A DNA stretch of 64,000 nucleotides from Ekhidna lutea (GTDB taxonomy: Bacteria; Bacteroidota; Bacteroidia; Cytophagales; Cyclobacteriaceae), in the NCBI RefSeq assembly GCF_900188325.1, contig NZ_FZPD01000007.1, forward strand, positions 1 through 64,000, in the 5' to 3' direction. The notes under the pieces are model-generated. The model saw nothing but the letters and a program-made list of their open reading frames with translations. It was not told the DNA's origin and made no database searches. Shown here piece after piece: positions 7,884 to 17,685 of the stretch (position 1 is the first letter of the stretch; each line of letters opens with the position of its first letter). The translations under genes and the position numbers were made by a program.

Positions 7884-9737
7884 ATGGATATTAATTACAC
7901 ACCTTTATTCATCATTATCGCCATCGCATGGCTTGTACCTCTTATACTCTCGTGGCTTCAGATTTCAGGATCTTATGCGGTCATACTAAAGATCATCTTA
8001 GGAGTTGTTATAGGCCCGTATGTGTTGGACTGGATGGCAGAAACACCTTACATGGACTTTCTGTCCAAAACCGGCTTCCTGTTCCTTATCTTTCTGGCAG
8101 GATTAGAAATAGATGTGAATAAGATTATCGCATCATTGCCTCGGAAATTAAGACTATCCGATATGGTCAGCAACACCCTAATAATGGCTACCATCATCTA
8201 TTTTGGCTCATTATTGCTTTCAATTCCGGCCGCCTGGCTAATGAATCAGATGCTAGGTGTAGATATCGTCTTTTTCACTCTGCTTCTCCCAACAGTTGCC
8301 GTAAGCATCACTGTGCCTATCCTCAAGTCTGAGGGCCAGTTGACAAGGAGATTTGGGCAGGTATTGCTGATGGAAGGTGCCATTGCTACCGTGATGAGTA
8401 TCATTTTGATCTCTATATATTCTGGGGTTCTTAACAAAGGTTTTCAGGTAGAATTGCTCCTGTTTGCGGTAATATTTGTTGTATTTGTTGTCACATACAT
8501 AGTGGGCAAACGCTTGCTCAAAGTCCGTACCTTTCAAAAGCTGCTCTATACATTAGAACATGCAGCCAGTCAAATCCGAGTAAGGGGCGCAGTTGCATTG
8601 CTACTTTTCTTTGTAATCGTCGCACACCTTATCAACACAGAACTGGTGATGGGTGCCTTTTTTGCAGGAACATTACTTAGCATGTTTGTCAGTAAAGAAC
8701 GTTCTGCGTTGCTGTTTAAACTAGATGGAATGAGCTATGGGTTCTTCATTCCAATATTCTTTATCATGGTGGGGGTAAATTTGGATCTTTCGGCACTTAG
8801 CAATTTTCAGGAATCCATTCCCTTAATTTTTACCCTGGTAGCCGGATTTTATATTATCCAGATTATTCCTTCTCTTATTATGACCAGGATATTCGGCATT
8901 AAGAAGGCTATCGCTGGAGGTATGCTCAATACAGCTCGAATGGGATTATGCATTGCTACAGCTCAAATCGGACTATCCCTAGGTGTAATTTCAACTGCAG
9001 ATAACGCAGGAATTGTGGCTTCCGCTATCATTGTCAGCTTAGTCTCTCCGATGATTTACAGACTCCTGAGCAGTGAAAAAGAAGAGCACCATGGTATCTA
9101 TATTTTCGGGGGTAGTAAGGCCAGTCTACACCTGGCAGAAAGATTAAACATGCATGATTCGTCATGCATCACCTATCTTCAGAATAAACAAATGGCTCCA
9201 GAGTTTGACCGCAAAGGCATCAACCATGAAGATGCAGATAAACTTGACACTGATTTTCTCAACACCCTTAACATTAGAAGAAGTGATTTAGTCATCGTGC
9301 TAACAGAGTCTCGTGTGCTTAATCTGGAACTCACACGACATTTAAAAAATGAACTAAAACACACAAAAATCATTACTCGAAAACAGTCAGCTGCTCATGA
9401 CCTGATCGACCCGCAAGGTGAACTGAAAATTGTGGATCATGATGAAGTACTGGCTGGACATATTGAAGAAATGGTTACACGGCCTAATGCTGTGGGTACC
9501 CTGCAAGAAAGCTTTGGTACTTATAGAGTGGAAGAAATACATATAAAAAGGAAAGATATCCACCGAAAACTAGTGAAAGAAGTAGCTTTCCCTCCATCAG
9601 GATCGCTCGTTATCCAAAGAAGAAACGGGGAGGTATTTATACCACATGGTGATACTCACTTGCTCTTAGGAGATATAATCACAGTAATTGGAAACACGTC
9701 GGCTTTGCATGACTTTAGGGATATTCTTGAGGGCTGA
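7884..9737 (+). CDS. Kef-type cation:proton antiporter (CPA2) with RCK/TrkA domains
   Basis: The 617-residue protein has an N-terminal CPA2 membrane domain of about 390 residues with 11-13 helices (LSKTGFLFLIFLAGLEID is the typical KefB/GerN motif). A cytoplasmic part follows, with a TrkA-N/RCK-like Rossmann domain beginning YIFGGSKASLHLAERL and a TrkA-C domain (about 525-617). The glycine motif of the Rossmann fold is degenerate (FGGSKAS), so nucleotide binding may be altered. Exchange of K+ or Na+ for protons at the inner membrane is the family role. The gene converges on tilS and their 3' ends overlap by 23 bp. Confidence 0.85.
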   Translation: MDINYTPLFIIIAIAWLVPLILSWLQISGSYAVILKIILGVVIGPYVLDWMAETPYMDFLSKTGFLFLIFLAGLEIDVNKIIASLPRKLRLSDMVSNTLIMATIIYFGSLLLSIPAAWLMNQMLGVDIVFFTLLLPTVAVSITVPILKSEGQLTRRFGQVLLMEGAIATVMSIILISIYSGVLNKGFQVELLLFAVIFVVFVVTYIVGKRLLKVRTFQKLLYTLEHAASQIRVRGAVALLLFFVIVAHLINTELVMGAFFAGTLLSMFVSKERSALLFKLDGMSYGFFIPIFFIMVGVNLDLSALSNFQESIPLIFTLVAGFYIIQIIPSLIMTRIFGIKKAIAGGMLNTARMGLCIATAQIGLSLGVISTADNAGIVASAIIVSLVSPMIYRLLSSEKEEHHGIYIFGGSKASLHLAERLNMHDSSCITYLQNKQMAPEFDRKGINHEDADKLDTDFLNTLNIRRSDLVIVLTESRVLNLELTRHLKNELKHTKIITRKQSAAHDLIDPQGELKIVDHDEVLAGHIEEMVTRPNAVGTLQESFGTYRVEEIHIKRKDIHRKLVKEVAFPPSGSLVIQRRNGEVFIPHGDTHLLLGDIITVIGNTSALHDFRDILEG

Positions 9738-11031
9738 CCTGAATTTTAATAAACGCATTGGTCTGATCGGTTATCTTATACAGATCTGATATTCGGTACC
9801 CAACAACCCATGCGATCTGGTTATCTGACTCAACAACCAGCACTTTATTTTTTCGTGTTATTGGCACTTTCTCATCAATCAATAGATCACTTATCCTTTT
9901 CTTCCCCGTCATTCCTAAAGGTTGAAACTTGTCTCCTTCCTTCCATGACCTTATCACCAAGGGGAAACTGATCTTCTCGGCATCAAAAAAAGCTATCTCT
10001 GAATTGTTAAAAACAACCTGATCACTTTCAACCCGGCTAATTTCAAATGACAGGTCTCCAATCAAATATTCACCTGTGTTATTAACTTTGACACTCTTTA
10101 GTTGTAGGGAATGATCTTTATCAATGAAAATAGATTCACGATCCATCGTAATGAGCCAGTTCTCAACCGGAAAGCTTTTTCCGGATTTTCCTCTAGCTTC
10201 AAAGATTTCCTTTGAAGTGGCATAATTAGCACCAAAAACAGAAGCAATCTCGGCTAATATTAAAACATCTGATTCACCACTGATCCAATCTAACCTGAGC
10301 TCATAACTTCCTGATTTTTCTAAAAGAAACTTAGACTTAATTTCATCAACTCTTCGTTGAATGAGATCATCTGCATAATTCAAACGTTCAGCTGTTTTCG
10401 AAAAAGTGCTGATCAGAGAAATATTTAATTTTTCTAACTCTGGAATTACTTCATGTCGGATCAGATTCCTGTCATAATCGGACTTATTGTTACTGGAATC
10501 CTCCCTCCACTCAAGCCCTACATCCATAGCATAATTGTGTAAATCTTGTTTTGAAGAGAAAAGCAAAGGCCTGATGATTCGTTCATTTTTAATCGGAATA
10601 CCTGAAACACCCTTTATACCTGTTCCGCGACTCAAGTTCAGAATAACAGTCTCTAAAGAATCATTTAAATGGTGTGCGGTAGCAATTTTATTTAGCTGAT
10701 ATTCAACAGCAAGTTCATTAAACCATTGATAACGGGCATTTCTTGCTTCAAGCTGGATAGATCCTGATCCAAGATCAAAGGCTTTTACAAAGCAATTAAT
10801 GTGATGATCGTCTGCCCATTTCATCACAAAAGCTTCATCTGCATCGGATTCATCACCTCTCAAACCGAAATTGCAGTGGGCGAGGGAAACTGAAATTCCT
10901 TCATCCATGAAAAGCTTAGCCATAACCATGCTATCGAGTCCACCACTGACCGCTAAGAGTACTTTTTCATCTTTCTCAATCAAATGATTGGAATGAATGT
11001 AATCATGGAACTGTTTTTGTAAAGAATGCAC
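9715..11031 (-). CDS. tilS: tRNA(Ile)-lysidine synthase TilS
   Basis: TilS attaches lysine to C34 of the CAU-anticodon tRNA(Ile), changing its decoding from AUG to AUA; it is essential in bacteria. The PP-loop is intact (AVSGGLDSMVM, residues 27-37), with the downstream HCNFGLRGDESDADE and TAHHLNDSLET signatures. The C-terminal TilS domain has SFPLVIRSWKEGDKFQPLG and VPITRKNKVLVVE. The 438-residue length is normal for Bacteroidota. The gene is divergent from the OstA-like gene, with 24 bp between the start codons. Confidence 0.95.
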   Translation of the reverse strand: MHSLQKQFHDYIHSNHLIEKDEKVLLAVSGGLDSMVMAKLFMDEGISVSLAHCNFGLRGDESDADEAFVMKWADDHHINCFVKAFDLGSGSIQLEARNARYQWFNELAVEYQLNKIATAHHLNDSLETVILNLSRGTGIKGVSGIPIKNERIIRPLLFSSKQDLHNYAMDVGLEWREDSSNNKSDYDRNLIRHEVIPELEKLNISLISTFSKTAERLNYADDLIQRRVDEIKSKFLLEKSGSYELRLDWISGESDVLILAEIASVFGANYATSKEIFEARGKSGKSFPVENWLITMDRESIFIDKDHSLQLKSVKVNNTGEYLIGDLSFEISRVESDQVVFNNSEIAFFDAEKISFPLVIRSWKEGDKFQPLGMTGKKRISDLLIDEKVPITRKNKVLVVESDNQIAWVVGYRISDLYKITDQTNAFIKIQVSPQEYP

Positions 11032-11043
11032 AACTCGATCAGT

Positions 11044-11051
11044 TAATTTTG
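11044..11051 (+). promoter_or_regulatory. Candidate -7 promoter element TAATTTTG
   Basis: A perfect TAnnTTTG match (the Bacteroidota -7 consensus) ends 4 bp before the ATG of the OstA-like gene. I find no well-spaced -33 TTTG; the nearest is 24 bp upstream. If used, transcription would begin at or next to the start codon. Confidence 0.35.
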
Positions 11052-11055
11052 CCGC

Positions 11056-12690
11056 ATGTGGAAGTTACTCCAAACCATTTTAGTTTTAATTTCCCTGTCC
11101 TGTACCTCTGGCCTCTTAGCTCAGAAGGTGGATAGGATCAAATACAAAGCTGATGATTTATTTGAATTTCGTAAAGATGGCGAAAAGATCAGAAGGTTAA
11201 TTGGCAATGTGGTTTTCGCGCAGGAGACCTCTACCATGTATTGTGATAGCTCATATTACTATGTGAAGGATAACATAATGGAGGCCTTTGGCAAGGTGAG
11301 AATAGTGGACGATTCAGTAACCATTACTTCTCGGAAATTAATTTATAATGGACAGGATCGCACCGCCAAACTCCGGGAAAATGTTGTCTATGTAAAAGGC
11401 GATCAGCGACTTACCACAAATTTCCTTGACTATAACATGGATACCGAAGTAGGTAATTACTTCAATGGTGGCAAGCTTAAAGATTCAGTGAATGTGCTTA
11501 CCAGTGAGACAGGCTACTACTACGGCATTCAGAAATATGCACTTTTCTGGGATGGTGTAGTACTCACTGCACCGGATTATGTATTAAAATCAGACACCCT
11601 CAGATACAATACCGTTCCGAAAATTGCCATTACCGAAGGGAAAACGACAATAATCACTGAAGATGAATCAATTCTTCATGCAAAAGGAGGAACCTTTAGA
11701 ACCAAAATAGAACAATCAGAATTCGTTGATGGAACAGTCGAAACTAAAGATTACTATATGGAAGGTGACGAGCTTTTGTTCGATGACCTTAAGAAATACT
11801 ATGATGCCAAAGGAAATGTAAAACTCACTTCCAAAGAAGATGATGTAGTTATCACCGGTGATAAAGGATTTGCTGATAAAGCCAATGGCATTAGTAAAGT
11901 GTACGGTAATGCACTGATGAGAAGATTTCTGGAAAAAGACACCCTATACCTTGCTGCTGATACCCTTGTTTCCATCGAGAGTGACTATGATTCAGCGAAG
12001 CGAATCCTGGCATATCATAATGTCAGAATATGGAAAAGAAACCTTCAGGGATTAGCAGATTCAGCCGCCTATTTCCTTCAAGACTCAATGCTGTACTTTT
12101 ATAAAGATCCTATATTCTGGAATCTCAAAAATCAACTTGAGGGAGACACCATAGCTATGGAGGTTACAGAAAAAGAAATCAAAAACATGTCTTTGCTTCA
12201 AAATGCATTTCTTGCCACAGAGGACACCCTTCAGAACTACAACCAGATAAAAGGGCGTACAATGCTGGCGTCTTTTAAACGATCGGAAATTAAGCGGATC
12301 GATGTGAATGGAAATGGTGAAAGCATCTATTATGTGCTTGATGAAGATGATCCGAATAATATTATCACCCTGGGTATGAACCGAATTTTATGTAGTGACA
12401 TGACCATCCGCTTCCAAAATGAAGAGTTGAAGAACATTTCGTTCTATGTAAAACCTGAAGCCAGATTTATCCCCCCTCATGAGTTAACAGATGGTGTCCA
12501 AAAATTAGGTGGCTTTGAGTGGCGTGGAGCTGAGAGGCCAAAATTGGAAGATTTACTTAGCGACCACATCACGCTTCAAACAGAAGAAGAAAAGCCCAAA
12601 CAAATCATACCTCCGAAGAGGTTGAACATAGAAGGTGGCCCTAAAAAAGGAAATGATTTGTTAAAATCCCTTAAAGAGGGCGGTGAATAA
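11056..12690 (+). CDS. OstA-like (LptA/LptD N-domain) envelope protein
   Basis: The 544-residue protein has a signal peptide ending near LLAQ (residue 23). Repeated beta-strand pairs follow, of the OstA/LptA type: VDRIKYKADDLFEFRKDGEK, then RLIGNVVFAQETSTMYCDS and AFGKVRIVDDSVTITSRKL. OstA-family proteins carry lipopolysaccharide across the periplasm. The Bacteroidota version is much longer than E. coli LptA (about 185 residues), and here the repeats run over the first 300 residues. The rest is family-specific and ends in a charged, proline-rich tail. It lies 59 bp before bamD, so the neighbourhood is devoted to outer-membrane assembly. Confidence 0.8.
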   Translation: MWKLLQTILVLISLSCTSGLLAQKVDRIKYKADDLFEFRKDGEKIRRLIGNVVFAQETSTMYCDSSYYYVKDNIMEAFGKVRIVDDSVTITSRKLIYNGQDRTAKLRENVVYVKGDQRLTTNFLDYNMDTEVGNYFNGGKLKDSVNVLTSETGYYYGIQKYALFWDGVVLTAPDYVLKSDTLRYNTVPKIAITEGKTTIITEDESILHAKGGTFRTKIEQSEFVDGTVETKDYYMEGDELLFDDLKKYYDAKGNVKLTSKEDDVVITGDKGFADKANGISKVYGNALMRRFLEKDTLYLAADTLVSIESDYDSAKRILAYHNVRIWKRNLQGLADSAAYFLQDSMLYFYKDPIFWNLKNQLEGDTIAMEVTEKEIKNMSLLQNAFLATEDTLQNYNQIKGRTMLASFKRSEIKRIDVNGNGESIYYVLDEDDPNNIITLGMNRILCSDMTIRFQNEELKNISFYVKPEARFIPPHELTDGVQKLGGFEWRGAERPKLEDLLSDHITLQTEEEKPKQIIPPKRLNIEGGPKKGNDLLKSLKEGGE

Positions 12691-12723
12691 TAAACGCTTG
12701 TTTTCGTTTAAGGTATAAGTCCT

Positions 12724-12731
12724 TAGTTTTG
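12724..12731 (+). promoter_or_regulatory. Candidate -7 promoter element TAGTTTTG
   Basis: A perfect TAnnTTTG match, 18 bp before the bamD start. A TTG lies 23 bp upstream, which is slightly too far for a standard -33 box. It could give bamD-rpoZ-coaBC a promoter separate from the OstA-like gene. Confidence 0.35.
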
Positions 12732-12749
12732 CCGACCTATTAAAAAATT

Positions 12750-13556
12750 ATGAGGGAAATTCGAATTCTTTTCTTGTTAATCATTGCCGTCAGTATTGTA
12801 GGGTGTGGCAAGTTTCGCAAGATTCAAAAAAGTGGAGACTGGAAAGTGAAGTATGAGGCAGCCCTTGCCTACTATGAAGAAGAAGATTATCACCGATCAA
12901 TCATGCTGCTTGAAGATATTCTACCCATCATTCGTGGTACAGAGGAGGCTGAATTAGGTAATTTCTACCTCGCATACAGCTATTTTCATCAAAAGCAATA
13001 CATTCTAAGCGCTCATCACTTCAGTGAGTTTGTGAAAATCTATGGACGATCAGAGTATGTCATGGAGGCAAGCTATATGAATGCATACTCCTTGTATCTT
13101 CAGTCACCTGACTATCAATTGGATCAAACAGTGACATATGAAGCCATTGCAGCCATGCAAAATTTCATCAATAGATATCCAACCTCAGATTATGCTTCTG
13201 ATGCCGATCGAATCATTGATGATATGCAGCAAAAGCTTGAAAAGAAGGCATATGAGCAATGTAAATTGTATTACAAGCTAAGAAGGTATAAGTCAGCATT
13301 GGTCGTGTATCAAAACTTTGCCAATGATTTCCCGGACTCTCATTACAACGAAGAAGTTTCTTACTTAAGAATCGAAACTTCATATGATTATGCGAGAGAA
13401 AGTATCCGATCCAGACAAAAAGAAAGGTATCAAAATGCCATTGATCACTACCTGGCATTCATTGACAAATACCCAAATAGCAAATATTTGAAAGATGCTG
13501 AGAGAATTTATGATGAAAGCATCAAAGAAATAACTAAATTTGCAGATTCAAATTAA
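12750..13556 (+). CDS. bamD: Outer membrane assembly lipoprotein BamD
   Basis: BamD is the TPR lipoprotein of the BAM complex that folds beta-barrel proteins into the outer membrane. The 268-residue product has a lipoprotein signal with the lipidated Cys19 (AVSIVGCG). The usual start of the mature protein follows (KYEAALAYYEEEDYHRSI), then five TPR-like repeats, including YKSALVVYQNFANDFPDS. Length and order match Bacteroidota BamD/YfiO. rpoZ and coaBC follow closely on the same strand, a neighbourhood often seen in this phylum. Confidence 0.9.
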   Translation: MREIRILFLLIIAVSIVGCGKFRKIQKSGDWKVKYEAALAYYEEEDYHRSIMLLEDILPIIRGTEEAELGNFYLAYSYFHQKQYILSAHHFSEFVKIYGRSEYVMEASYMNAYSLYLQSPDYQLDQTVTYEAIAAMQNFINRYPTSDYASDADRIIDDMQQKLEKKAYEQCKLYYKLRRYKSALVVYQNFANDFPDSHYNEEVSYLRIETSYDYARESIRSRQKERYQNAIDHYLAFIDKYPNSKYLKDAERIYDESIKEITKFADSN

Positions 13557-13566
13557 AAAGAGCGAA

Positions 13567-13899
13567 ATGCAGCACGTAACTTCTTCACTTATTACCAGAG
13601 ACAATCAGGACATTTTAGAGCCAACAGGCAATTTGTACGAATCTTTGGTGATTATCGCTAAAAGAGCAAGACAAATCAGTGCAAATCAGAAAGAAGAGCT
13701 TAACGCTAAGCTTGCTGAATTTGCTTCTTCAGTAGATAATTTGGAAGAAATCTTTGAAAATAGAGAGCAGATTGAAATCTCTAAGTTTTACGAGCGTATG
13801 CCAAAGCCTACCACCTCAGCAATTGAGGAGTTTCTTAATGGCGAATTAAATTTCAGATTACCTGAAGAAGAAGACGAGTCTCGCTCAGATTTAGCATAA
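13567..13899 (+). CDS. rpoZ: DNA-directed RNA polymerase omega subunit (RpoZ/Rpb6-like)
   Basis: The 110-residue protein has the Bacteroidota omega pattern: an N-terminal TSSLITRD, then TGNLYESLVIIAKRARQI (the conserved omega helix), then an acidic C-terminal half. Omega helps assemble and stabilise the RNA polymerase core. I chose the ATG at 13567, 10 bp after the bamD stop, over a TTG at 13540 that would overlap bamD and add nine residues not expected in the family. Its position between bamD and coaBC supports the call, since omega is often near coaBC. Confidence 0.85.
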   Translation: MQHVTSSLITRDNQDILEPTGNLYESLVIIAKRARQISANQKEELNAKLAEFASSVDNLEEIFENREQIEISKFYERMPKPTTSAIEEFLNGELNFRLPEEEDESRSDLA

Positions 13900-13909
13900 A
13901 TTAGTCGCC

Positions 13910-15100
13910 ATGTTGGCGGGTAAGAAAATATTATTAGCGGTTTGTGGGTCAATAGCGGCCTATAAAACCGCTTTTTTTGTGCGTTTACTAAAGAAGGAAG
14001 GTGCTGAAGTGAAGGTTATTATGACCGAAAGTGCCAAAGACTTCATCACTCCTCTTACACTTGCTACACTTTCTAAAAATCCTGTCTTTTCGGAATACTT
14101 CAATAAAGAGAGTGGCGAATGGCACAACCATGTAGAGCTAGGTATGTGGGCCGATCTGATGCTAATAGCTCCGCTTAGTGCTAATACATTAGGGAAGATG
14201 GCCAACGGGATTTGTGACAACCTCCTTTTAGCTACTTACCTTTCAGCCAAATGTCCGGTAATGGTAGCTCCTGCAATGGACCTGGATATGTATCAGCATC
14301 CTTCTACGAAAGAGAATTTAAAAAAGCTTCAATCTTTTGGAAACGAAGTGATCGAAGCTCGAGATGGGGAGCTAGCCAGTGGCCTTTCAGGTCAGGGTAG
14401 AATGGCTGAACCGGAAGAATTACTTGAGATAATAAAAAAAAAGTTTGAAAGCTTCGAAGCACTGAGGGGCAAACGTGTGCTTATTACATCGGGACCTACT
14501 TTTGAAGCGATAGACCCGGTGAGATTTATTGGAAATCACTCATCTGGCAAAATGGGAACTGCCATTGCAAAAGCATTTCAAAATGCAGGTGCTGAGACTA
14601 CCATGATATCCGGTCCGGCAGACTACTTTCCAGATCATGGAAACCTAATAAAAGTTCAATCAGCTAATGAGATGTTGGCTGAAGCAGAAAAACATTATTC
14701 AGAAGCTGACATTGTTATCTTTTCGGCTGCAGTATCTGACTACCGACCTGAAAATCCTGCAACGGAAAAAATCAAGAAAAAGGATGATACACTACAAGTC
14801 AACCTGGTAAAGAATCCGGACATTGCTGCGGAGCTTGGAAAGAAAAAGAAAAATCAATTCCACATTGGATTTGCACTGGAAACCAACAATGAAGAAGTCA
14901 ACGCAAAAGAGAAGCTTAAAAAAAAGAATTTTGATCTGATTGTGTTAAACTCCCTCAACGATAATGGGGCTGGATTTCAACGTGACACGAATAAGGTTAC
15001 CTTCTTTGACAATAACAATAACACATACAAATTTGAGTTGAAGAGTAAGACGGATGTGGCAACAGATATCGTGGATTATGTAATTAAAAACCTTAAATGA
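13910..15100 (+). CDS. coaBC: CoaBC: phosphopantothenoylcysteine decarboxylase / phosphopantothenate-cysteine ligase
   Basis: This bifunctional enzyme makes phosphopantothenoylcysteine and decarboxylates it to 4'-phosphopantetheine in coenzyme A synthesis. The N-terminal flavoprotein (CoaC) domain spans about residues 1-175, with KKILLAVCGSIAAYKT, the active-site His in HNHVELGMWAD, and VAPAMDLDMYQHP (the PAMN-type motif reads PAMD here). The CoaB domain (about 185-396) has ITSGPTFEAIDPVRFIGNHS and SGKMG. The 396-residue length is normal. It starts 10 bp after rpoZ and overlaps the next start by 4 bp (ATGA), so it is clearly in an operon. Confidence 0.95.
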   Translation: MLAGKKILLAVCGSIAAYKTAFFVRLLKKEGAEVKVIMTESAKDFITPLTLATLSKNPVFSEYFNKESGEWHNHVELGMWADLMLIAPLSANTLGKMANGICDNLLLATYLSAKCPVMVAPAMDLDMYQHPSTKENLKKLQSFGNEVIEARDGELASGLSGQGRMAEPEELLEIIKKKFESFEALRGKRVLITSGPTFEAIDPVRFIGNHSSGKMGTAIAKAFQNAGAETTMISGPADYFPDHGNLIKVQSANEMLAEAEKHYSEADIVIFSAAVSDYRPENPATEKIKKKDDTLQVNLVKNPDIAAELGKKKKNQFHIGFALETNNEEVNAKEKLKKKNFDLIVLNSLNDNGAGFQRDTNKVTFFDNNNNTYKFELKSKTDVATDIVDYVIKNLK

Positions 15101-15984
15101 AATACTTAGGAGTTATCCTTCTTTTTATCACCTCACTCTCTCATTCACAGGAGCTCAACTGTAGGGTGATTGTCAATGCCCAGCAAATTCAAACTACTGA
15201 ACGTGCCATTTTCACGGAAATGGAGACTGAATTCGCTCAGTTTCTTAATACAACCAAATGGACCAATGATGAATTTCAGGAAGAAGAAGTGATTAATTGT
15301 AACCTGGTGATTACTATGACTGATATGCCGAGTATAGGGGTATTTAAAGCATCGGTTCAGGTCCTTTCCAGCCGCCCTGTTCACGGAACCAGTTACGAGT
15401 CTGTAGTCATGAACTTCGCTGATCGTGACTGGGACTTTGAATATGTACAATCACAGCCACTTAGATTCAACGAAAACACTTTCACCAGTAATATCACATC
15501 TATGTTGGCGTACTACGCCTACATGATTATCGGATTTGATTATGACACGTTCTCTGAACTTGGCGGCACACCACATTTTGCAAATGCGTTCAAAATTGTA
15601 AATAATGCGCAGCAAACAAGCTACCCGGGTTGGCAGCAATTTAACAGTGTAAGAAACAGGTATTGGCTGGTTGAAAACGTACAAAATCCACAATTGGAGC
15701 CCATACGCAAAGCCTTGTACACTTATCATCGGCATGGATTGGACATCATGGCTGACAATCGTGAAGAAGCTGAAAAAAATATATTGGCTGCACTTTCTGA
15801 AATTCAAAAAGCAAACAGAGCACGACCGAGATCTATTCTTACCATCAGCTTCATGGATGCAAAAGCCGGTGAAATACAACAAATTTTTACCGAATCTAGC
15901 CTGGCTACCCGCAGACAGGCATACAACCTACTCAACAATGTAGATCCATCAAGAACAGATGAATATAAGGCGTTGATTGAGTAG
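15097..15984 (+). CDS. DUF4835 family secreted protein
   Basis: The 295-residue product has a signal peptide (about 1-17, cleaved near SHSQ) and matches the Bacteroidota DUF4835 family across its length: ELNCRVIVNAQQIQ, FLNTTKWTNDEF, and FNENTFTSNITSMLAYYAYM. Function is unknown; the conserved place between coaBC and recN and the signal peptide suggest a periplasmic or outer-membrane role. It overlaps coaBC by 4 bp and is followed 25 bp later by recN. Confidence 0.85.
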   Translation: MKYLGVILLFITSLSHSQELNCRVIVNAQQIQTTERAIFTEMETEFAQFLNTTKWTNDEFQEEEVINCNLVITMTDMPSIGVFKASVQVLSSRPVHGTSYESVVMNFADRDWDFEYVQSQPLRFNENTFTSNITSMLAYYAYMIIGFDYDTFSELGGTPHFANAFKIVNNAQQTSYPGWQQFNSVRNRYWLVENVQNPQLEPIRKALYTYHRHGLDIMADNREEAEKNILAALSEIQKANRARPRSILTISFMDAKAGEIQQIFTESSLATRRQAYNLLNNVDPSRTDEYKALIE

Positions 15985-15991
15985 TCTCTGA

Positions 15992-15999
15992 TATCTTTG
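15992..15999 (+). promoter_or_regulatory. Candidate -7 promoter element TATCTTTG
   Basis: A perfect TAnnTTTG match 10 bp before the recN ATG, with a TTG 16 bp upstream (15973-15975) as a possible weak -33 element. It would give recN a promoter independent of the coaBC operon and a very short leader. Confidence 0.35.
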
Positions 16000-16009
16000 T
16001 GATCCTTTT

Positions 16010-17680
16010 ATGATCAAGTCGCTACAGATAAAGAACTACGCACTTATTCGGGAATTGGAAATGTCCCCTTCTTCCCGATTAAATATCATAACCGGCGAGA
16101 CCGGTGCAGGTAAATCGATCATGCTTGGCGCAGTAGGTCTGCTTCTTGGCAAGCGGGCAGATACAAAGGTATTGTTGGATGAAAATCAAAAGTGTATAGT
16201 AGAAGGAGTATTTGACATCTCTTCATACGCACTTCAAAGTATTTTTAAAACAGAAGACTTGGATTATGAATCCGAATGTGTCATCCGAAGAGAGATAAAC
16301 CCTTCAGGAAAGTCACGTGCATTTGTAAATGATACACCTACCAACCTCAGCACATTAAAAGCTATTGGAGAGAAGCTCATGGATGTACACTCTCAGCATG
16401 AGTCACTGCAACTTGGTAGTAATTTATATCAACTCAATGCACTCGATGCTTTTGCTGCACATCCCGAATTGATAAGCAACTTTAAGCAGGCTTATAAAAG
16501 CTACTCAGCTGCAAAAAAGGATCTGGATAAGCTGCAGGCACTTGCTGCTCAAAGTGCAGAAGATGCTGACTATAAGCAGTTCTTGCTTAATGAGCTACTA
16601 GAAGCTAACCTTGACGACCTCAATCAGGAAGCATTGGAAAGTGAGCTTGAGGTGCTTGAAAATGCAGAAGATATCAAGCTCAAGTTATCACAGACAATTC
16701 ATATGCTTGATGAATCTGAGGTTGCCATTATTCAGCAATTGACTGAATCAAAATCACTCATTCACTCTATTGCGTCTTTCTCAAAGGAGCTGGAAAACAT
16801 TAGTGAACGTATTGACAGTGCTTCTATTGAACTTTCAGACATCTCCAATGAGATGCAGCGAATACAGGATAAAGTAGAACATGATCCTGAAAAGATTCAG
16901 GAACTAAAAGACCGACTGGATTTGCTGTTTAGACTACAAAAGAAACACACTGTTCTTACTGTATCAGAACTGATTCAAATTCGGGATGATTTAGATCTAA
17001 GTCTGAGTAAAGTTGCAAACCTGGATAGCGAAATAGCTAAAGCCCGGAAGGAGCTGGATGAAGCTGAGCGAGGAATGAAAGAAAAAGGAGCCAAACTTTC
17101 TGAATCAAGAAAACTCTCTGCTTTGAACTTCTCAGATGAAATCGAAAAGATCATTCATCAAATTGGAATTGAAAATGGGACAGTGGAGATTCAGGTAAAT
17201 CCCGGCGAACCTTCTTCCAATGGCCTTGATACCATTGATATGCTTTTTAGCGCAAACAAAGGCATTAAGCCTCAGGAGTTAAAAGAGGTAGCTTCAGGAG
17301 GAGAATTTTCCAGATTAATCTTTGCTGTAAAGTACCTAATCGCAGATAAGACGGCTATGCCTACTATCATTTTTGATGAAATAGATACAGGTGTTTCAGG
17401 AGAGGTGGCTTTGCAGATGATTCGTATGATGAAACATATGTCTCAAAACCATCAGGTGATTAGCATTAGCCATCTTCCGCAGTTCGCAGCTGGCGGTGAT
17501 GCGCATTACTTCGTATACAAAGATCACAGCTCTGATAGATCTGTAAGTAGAATCAAACGTCTTGCTGATGAAGATCGCATCGCGGAAATAGCTAAGATGA
17601 TTGGCGGGGAAAACCCTGGTGCCTCTGCTTTAGCCAGTGCGAAGGAGCTACTGCAAATGTCCCCTGAAAGATCAAATTAA
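16010..17680 (+). CDS. recN: DNA repair protein RecN
   Basis: RecN is an SMC-like ATPase that acts on double-strand breaks. The 556-residue protein shows the Walker A GETGAGKS (residues 29-36), a long coiled coil (about 150-370), the ABC signature EVASGGEFSRL, and Walker B TIIFDEIDTGVSGEVA. SHLPQFAAGGDAHY is the typical late His-containing motif. Length and domain order are normal. It is the last gene of the coaBC group before a hairpin-rich gap. Confidence 0.95.
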   Translation: MIKSLQIKNYALIRELEMSPSSRLNIITGETGAGKSIMLGAVGLLLGKRADTKVLLDENQKCIVEGVFDISSYALQSIFKTEDLDYESECVIRREINPSGKSRAFVNDTPTNLSTLKAIGEKLMDVHSQHESLQLGSNLYQLNALDAFAAHPELISNFKQAYKSYSAAKKDLDKLQALAAQSAEDADYKQFLLNELLEANLDDLNQEALESELEVLENAEDIKLKLSQTIHMLDESEVAIIQQLTESKSLIHSIASFSKELENISERIDSASIELSDISNEMQRIQDKVEHDPEKIQELKDRLDLLFRLQKKHTVLTVSELIQIRDDLDLSLSKVANLDSEIAKARKELDEAERGMKEKGAKLSESRKLSALNFSDEIEKIIHQIGIENGTVEIQVNPGEPSSNGLDTIDMLFSANKGIKPQELKEVASGGEFSRLIFAVKYLIADKTAMPTIIFDEIDTGVSGEVALQMIRMMKHMSQNHQVISISHLPQFAAGGDAHYFVYKDHSSDRSVSRIKRLADEDRIAEIAKMIGGENPGASALASAKELLQMSPERSN

Positions 17681-17685
17681 AAATC

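Noticed and set aside
15451-15882. 143-residue open frame opposite the DUF4835 gene
   Set aside because: Antisense to a recognised family member in an operon; composition is atypical and Cys/Phe-rich as expected from reverse reading.
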